A stretch of DNA of 64,000 nucleotides. Origin: Shinella sp. UYSO24 (GTDB lineage: Bacteria > Pseudomonadota > Alphaproteobacteria > Rhizobiales > Rhizobiaceae). Location of the stretch: contig CABHNZ010000006.1 in the NCBI GenBank assembly GCA_902167985.1, forward strand, positions 246,869 through 310,868, written 5' to 3'. The translations under genes and the position numbers were made by a program. Positions within the stretch are counted from its first letter, which is position 1. Each line of letters begins with the position of its first letter. Under the pieces are notes generated by a model. The model searched no databases, had not been told where the DNA came from, and saw only the letters and a list, made by a program, of their open reading frames with translations. Positions 60,747 to 64,000 of this stretch are shown one piece after another.

Positions 60747-60872
60747 TCCATCCTCCCGATTTCGACCGGACCAGGACCTCCTCCCGTCCGGACGGCCCTC
60801 CAAAGCCGTCAGTGCCGATGGACCTCCATCCGATCAGCATGGCGACCATAGGCGCCTTTGCAGATGATTACA

Positions 60873-60904
60873 AGTATTGACAGATTTTTACAGATCCAAT
60901 ACAT
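60873..60904. promoter_or_regulatory. Promoter-like element with inverted repeat before gntR
   Basis: TTGACA at 60876 stands 17 bases before TACATC, a weak sigma-70-like pair pointing at gntR. It is framed by the inverted repeat GTATTG (60873) and CAATAC (60897). The divergent gap of 310 bases holds no gene, so this is a candidate control site for both directions. Confidence 0.35.
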
Positions 60905-61056
60905 CTCGGGCACTTTCGCGGGGCAATACGGGGAGGTTTTGCCGGAAAGTGCGTGTGGGGCAGTCGATCTTTGTCTGCTTCCTAAAGCCCGAAGCAAGTT
61001 GGGGCGCACGCAAAGAGGGCCGCTGTCAGGCCGCATCAAAACGAGAAGAGACTTCG

Positions 61057-61776
61057 ATGGACCAACTGGGCGCCAAGGCTGCCTCGGGAACCGGAACGCG
61101 TTATAGCGATATCATCTACGAGAAGATCGTGGCCATGATTGCCGATGGACGCTTCCCCGTCAACGAAAGGTTGCCGTCCGAGCCCAATCTCGCCCTGATG
61201 CTCGGCGCATCGCGGCCGGTCGTGCGTGAAGCGCTGGAGCGGTTGCGCAACGATCAGGTCGTCGTTTCACGCAAGGGCTCCGGTTCCTACGTCATCCAGC
61301 GGCCGGACCAGTCCGTTCTGCAGCAGGTGCCGGTGGGGTCTCTGGCGGATGTGCAGCGTTTCTTTGAGTTTCGCGCCGGGCTTGAGGCTGAGGCTGCGGC
61401 GCTTGCGGCACGCAACTGGCAGCCAGGCGACAAGGTGCGGATCATGGCCGCCCTGAAGGCGCTGGAGCGCTGTCTCGGCAATGGCGAACTGGGTGCCGAC
61501 GAGGATCGCGAGCTGCACGATGCGATCGCGGCAGCCACCGGCAACCAGTATCATGTGACCGTGCGCGAGTGGTTCAAGCCGCATTTTGCGATCGGCCATT
61601 CGGTGACGCGCAGCCTCAGTTTGAAACGGACGCCGCTGCATGTCCGCCATGTGCAGGACGAGCATCAGGCGATTGTCGAAGCGGTGCTCTCCCATCGGGA
61701 GGCGGCGGCGCATGAGGCGATGAAGACCCATATTCTCAATGCGCGGGCCCGCATGTTTCAGGGCATCGGCGGATAG
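61057..61776 (+). CDS. GntR-family regulator, FCD (FadR-like) subgroup
   Basis: 239 residues, intact. Winged helix: YEKIVAMIADGRFPVNERL, then LALMLGASRPVVREALERL. FCD domain: FEFRAGLEAEAAALAARNW, then DRELHDAIAAATGN and VQDEHQAIVEAVLSH carrying the His ligands of the metal site. ATG 61057 is used because the upstream extension is basic and unlike GntR. It is divergent from the sugar-acid importer operon and upstream of the lactonase and aldolase genes, so it probably controls both. Confidence 0.87.
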   Translation: MDQLGAKAASGTGTRYSDIIYEKIVAMIADGRFPVNERLPSEPNLALMLGASRPVVREALERLRNDQVVVSRKGSGSYVIQRPDQSVLQQVPVGSLADVQRFFEFRAGLEAEAAALAARNWQPGDKVRIMAALKALERCLGNGELGADEDRELHDAIAAATGNQYHVTVREWFKPHFAIGHSVTRSLSLKRTPLHVRHVQDEHQAIVEAVLSHREAAAHEAMKTHILNARARMFQGIGG

Positions 61777-61892
61777 GGACGACGCGAAAAGGCCAAGTTA
61801 TCAAGGCGCGGGAGGCGCTGGAGGAGGGAAGGCATGCAGGAGCAACCTGAGAGAAAGAGGTGTTATCCCTCGGCAAAGACGGGTCGCATGCG

Positions 61893-62774
61893 ATGAATGG
61901 CCCGCGCATTCTGACCCCGCAGCTGCGCCGTCTCGTCGACTTCCCGATGAAAGTGGGAGAGTCGCCCACCTGGGACGATCGAACGGGCGCCCTCTGGTTC
62001 GTCGATATTCTGGCGCCGGCGGCTTTTCGTCTCGATGCAGATGGCACGGTTGTGCGCTATCCGATGCCCGCGGATATCGGGTGTCTAGGGCTTTGCGAAA
62101 GCGGCAAGGTCGCGGTCTGCCTGCGCAATGGCGTGCACCTTCTCGATCCGGCTACCGGTGATCTGACCCTGCTATGCGATCCGGACGATGGTCGCCCTGA
62201 TAGCCGGCTCAACGACGGCAAGGTTGGGCCGGATGGGTGCCTCTGGGTCGGCACGCGGGACGAGACCGCCGAGCAGAAGGGCAATGGTCGGCTCTACCGG
62301 GTGAAGCCCGATGGTACGTTCACGATCGTCATCGAAGGGCTGAAAACATCGAACGGTCTCGCCTGGAGCGCTGACGGGCGCATCATGTATCATTCCGACA
62401 GCAGCCAGCTCTTCGCCCAGACCTTTGGCTTTGATCCCTCTGCCGGCATCATCTCCGGGCCGAAGCGCCTGCATGATTTTAGCGCAGACGAAGGCCGTCC
62501 CGATGGGGCTGCGATGGATGCCGATGGGTTTTACTGGGTCGCCGGCGTTCAGGCGGGGCGCGTCAACCGCCTCAGCCCGGAGGGCGAGATCGTCGAGGTC
62601 TACAAGGTGCCGGTCAAGGCGCCCACCATGCCCTGCTTCGGCGGGCCGGATCTCGCAACGATCTATCTGACGACACTCAATGCCGAGAATAACGGTGTGC
62701 ACGAGGACGGGACGCTCTTTGCATTTGAAGTCCCCGGTGTGCGCGGCGCGCCGGTCAGCCGTTTTGCGCTTTGA
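61893..62774 (+). CDS. SMP-30/gluconolactonase-family lactonase
   Basis: 293 residues, six-bladed beta propeller. The divalent-metal ligands Glu23 (VGESPTWDD), Asn107 (SRLNDGKVG), Asn154 (KTSNGLAWS) and Asp204 (GRPDGAAMD) are all present. It should hydrolyse an aldonolactone to the free acid, giving the substrate for a dehydratase such as the one at 53611-54798. It is followed 33 bases later by the DHDPS-family gene. The sugar is not known. Confidence 0.9.
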   Translation: MNGPRILTPQLRRLVDFPMKVGESPTWDDRTGALWFVDILAPAAFRLDADGTVVRYPMPADIGCLGLCESGKVAVCLRNGVHLLDPATGDLTLLCDPDDGRPDSRLNDGKVGPDGCLWVGTRDETAEQKGNGRLYRVKPDGTFTIVIEGLKTSNGLAWSADGRIMYHSDSSQLFAQTFGFDPSAGIISGPKRLHDFSADEGRPDGAAMDADGFYWVAGVQAGRVNRLSPEGEIVEVYKVPVKAPTMPCFGGPDLATIYLTTLNAENNGVHEDGTLFAFEVPGVRGAPVSRFAL

Positions 62775-62807
62775 GCGCAGCCAATCCAGCCGATGAAAGG
62801 CAGACAC

Positions 62808-63713
62808 ATGACCATTTCAGAGTTCCGCAAGATCCTGACCGGCATTTCCGGCGTGCCGATCACCGCTTATGACAAGGACGGCGTGGTCGATGCCAAGGTG
62901 ACGGCGGCAATCTATGCTCGGGCGGCAAAGGCGGGCATTCACAATATCGTCGCTGCCGGCAATACCGGAGAATTCTACGCGCTCGACCCTGAAGAAGTCC
63001 GGCTCGTGCTCGATTGTGCCGTCCGTGGTGTCGATGGCCGCGCGCCGGTGACTGCCGCCATCGGTCGCTCCCTGAAGGAGGCGATCGTCATGGCGAAGGA
63101 TGCGAGATCCGCCGGCGCCGCCGCCGTCATGTCGCATCAGCCGGTCGATCCGTTTGCCGCGCCGCATGCGCAGATCGATTATTTTCGGCAACTGGCAGAT
63201 GGTTCGCCGCTGCCGCTCGTGGCTTATGTGCGGGCGGAGGGTTTCTCCGTCGATGACATGCTGCGGCTTGCCGCCCATCCGAATATCGCGGGCATCAAAT
63301 TCGCAACCACCGATATTCTGCTCCTGTCGCGCGCCATCGCTGCTGCCGATCCCGGCCATGCGCTGTTCGTCTGCGGTCTTGCCGAAAGCTGGGCGCCGGC
63401 TTTCGCGGCGGCGGGAGCGAAGGGGTTCACATCCGGGCTGATCAACGTTGCGCCGCACCTGTCGCTTGCCGTCCACGCCGCACTTGCTGACGGCGACTTC
63501 GCAAGGGCGCGGCAGTTGATCGAGGTCATCGAGCCCTTCGAACGTCTGCGAAGCAAGTATCGCAACGGTGCCAATGTCACGGTCGTCAAGGAAGCGGTGG
63601 CGCTGATCACGGGCCTGCATGTTGGTGATGTGAGGGTGCCGGGTCTGCCGCGCCTGGAGCCGGATGACCACGCGGCGCTTGCGGCGATGCTGCGCGCCTG
63701 GCCGCGCGAGTAG
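62808..63713 (+). CDS. DHDPS-family aldolase/dehydratase
   Basis: 301 residues. The Schiff-base Lys164 (AGIKFATTD) and Tyr140 (LVAYVRAE) are both present, with GNTGEFYAL at the carboxylate-binding loop, so the active site looks intact, unlike the paralogue at 21986. Likely acts on a 2-keto-3-deoxy sugar acid (aldolase or dehydratase such as 5-dehydro-4-deoxyglucarate dehydratase). Start ATG 62808 (MTISEF) is preferred over 62793. It lies with the lactonase in one operon. Confidence 0.87.
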   Translation: MTISEFRKILTGISGVPITAYDKDGVVDAKVTAAIYARAAKAGIHNIVAAGNTGEFYALDPEEVRLVLDCAVRGVDGRAPVTAAIGRSLKEAIVMAKDARSAGAAAVMSHQPVDPFAAPHAQIDYFRQLADGSPLPLVAYVRAEGFSVDDMLRLAAHPNIAGIKFATTDILLLSRAIAAADPGHALFVCGLAESWAPAFAAAGAKGFTSGLINVAPHLSLAVHAALADGDFARARQLIEVIEPFERLRSKYRNGANVTVVKEAVALITGLHVGDVRVPGLPRLEPDDHAALAAMLRAWPRE

Positions 63714-63929
63714 GGACGCGCGCTGATGAGGTGAACAGAATGATCGCGGCCGAAGCGCCGAGCCTGGAACTCACCAGCGACAGAGGCCAGTTTCCCCGCT
63801 GCCGCCGCCATCGCCGTCTTCTGCTGCCTCCGTCAGAGGGGCATGCGCCACCGACCTTTCATCATCTCAAGCGCAGCCGAGGGCTGGCAGACAGCTCCGG
63901 CGCCAATCTCAAATCAGCGGAGTAATCGC

Positions 63930-64000
63930 ATGTATCTCGGAACCCAGATCCCAGCCCGCCACGACGATGATTACCGGGTGATGAAGCAGCTCGGCGTCAA
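63930..64000 (+). CDS. Start of a probable mannonate-dehydratase-like gene, cut by the window end
   Basis: Only 23 codons are visible (MYLGTQIPARHDDDYRVMKQ and onward). The opening resembles the UxuA-like TIM-barrel dehydratases found in rhizobial sugar-acid loci, as I remember that family. GGAG precedes the ATG by about eight bases. The 216-base gap before it holds only a low-quality open frame. Confidence 0.45.
   Translation, partial: MYLGTQIPARHDDDYRVMKQLGV

Noticed and set aside
63731..63925. 64-codon frame before the last gene
   Set aside because: Low-complexity His/Arg/Pro-rich translation; the visible ribosome binding site belongs to ATG 63930.

Overview
The window is GC-rich, densely coded DNA from a member of the Alphaproteobacteria. 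It is most likely a Rhizobiaceae organism of the Rhizobium/Agrobacterium kind. This rests on the content: many ABC importers, several AraC, GntR/FCD and Lrp regulators, a rhizobial-type ACC deaminase, small inner-membrane proteins and an rpsU of alphaproteobacterial type. It could be chromosome or chromid. I see no replication genes, insertion sequences, phage, CRISPR or tRNA genes.

Layout. 0.3-2.4 kb: DEAD-box RNA helicase. 2.4-14 kb: four AraC-type regulators around a XapX / amidohydrolase / DoxX / VOC / alpha-beta-hydrolase operon, a YoaK-like membrane protein, a small acidic protein and Dps. 14.1-17.3 kb: a histidine kinase and response regulator divergent from a Spy/CpxP-like periplasmic protein. 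17.4-19.9 kb: rpsU, a small protein and two tandem SDR paralogues. 20-32.7 kb: an uncharacterised catabolic island with an NMT1/THI5-type ABC importer, a DHDPS-like protein, a NIPSNAP protein, a GntR regulator, two nitrilase-superfamily paralogues, and a Rieske oxygenase with its reductase. An AraC gene and an SDR gene are inserted in it. 33.1-43.3 kb: GntR, a dipeptide-type ABC importer, M20 peptidase, amidase and DadA-like oxidase, which looks like uptake and breakdown of short or modified peptides. 43.3-46.2 kb: EamA exporter, Lrp regulator and acdS. 46.5-53.5 kb: hydroxamate-type siderophore uptake (esterase, TonB receptor, FhuC-D-B). 53.6-64 kb: an acid-sugar locus with a DgoD-like dehydratase, an Opp-type importer, GntR, SMP-30 lactonase, a DHDPS-family aldolase/dehydratase and the start of a probable mannonate-dehydratase-like gene.

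The most interesting region is the 20-32.7 kb island. Variants of the palindrome TGGTATACCA lie upstream of all five of its transcription starts, mostly as tandem copies 11 bp apart. The ABC transporter halves, 10 kb apart, the two nitrilases and the Rieske system therefore look like one regulon of the GntR gene in its middle. Both nitrilase paralogues carry Arg where the family has its catalytic Lys, and the DHDPS-like protein keeps the Schiff-base Lys but lacks the usual Tyr and Thr-Thr residues. The substrate is unknown.

Caution: 22 genes are interrupted by about 33 reading-frame breaks. Every one fits loss of one base, or of two nearby bases, and no break requires an insertion. This points to a consensus-sequence error rather than real pseudogenes, so genes are given here at full reconstructed span.
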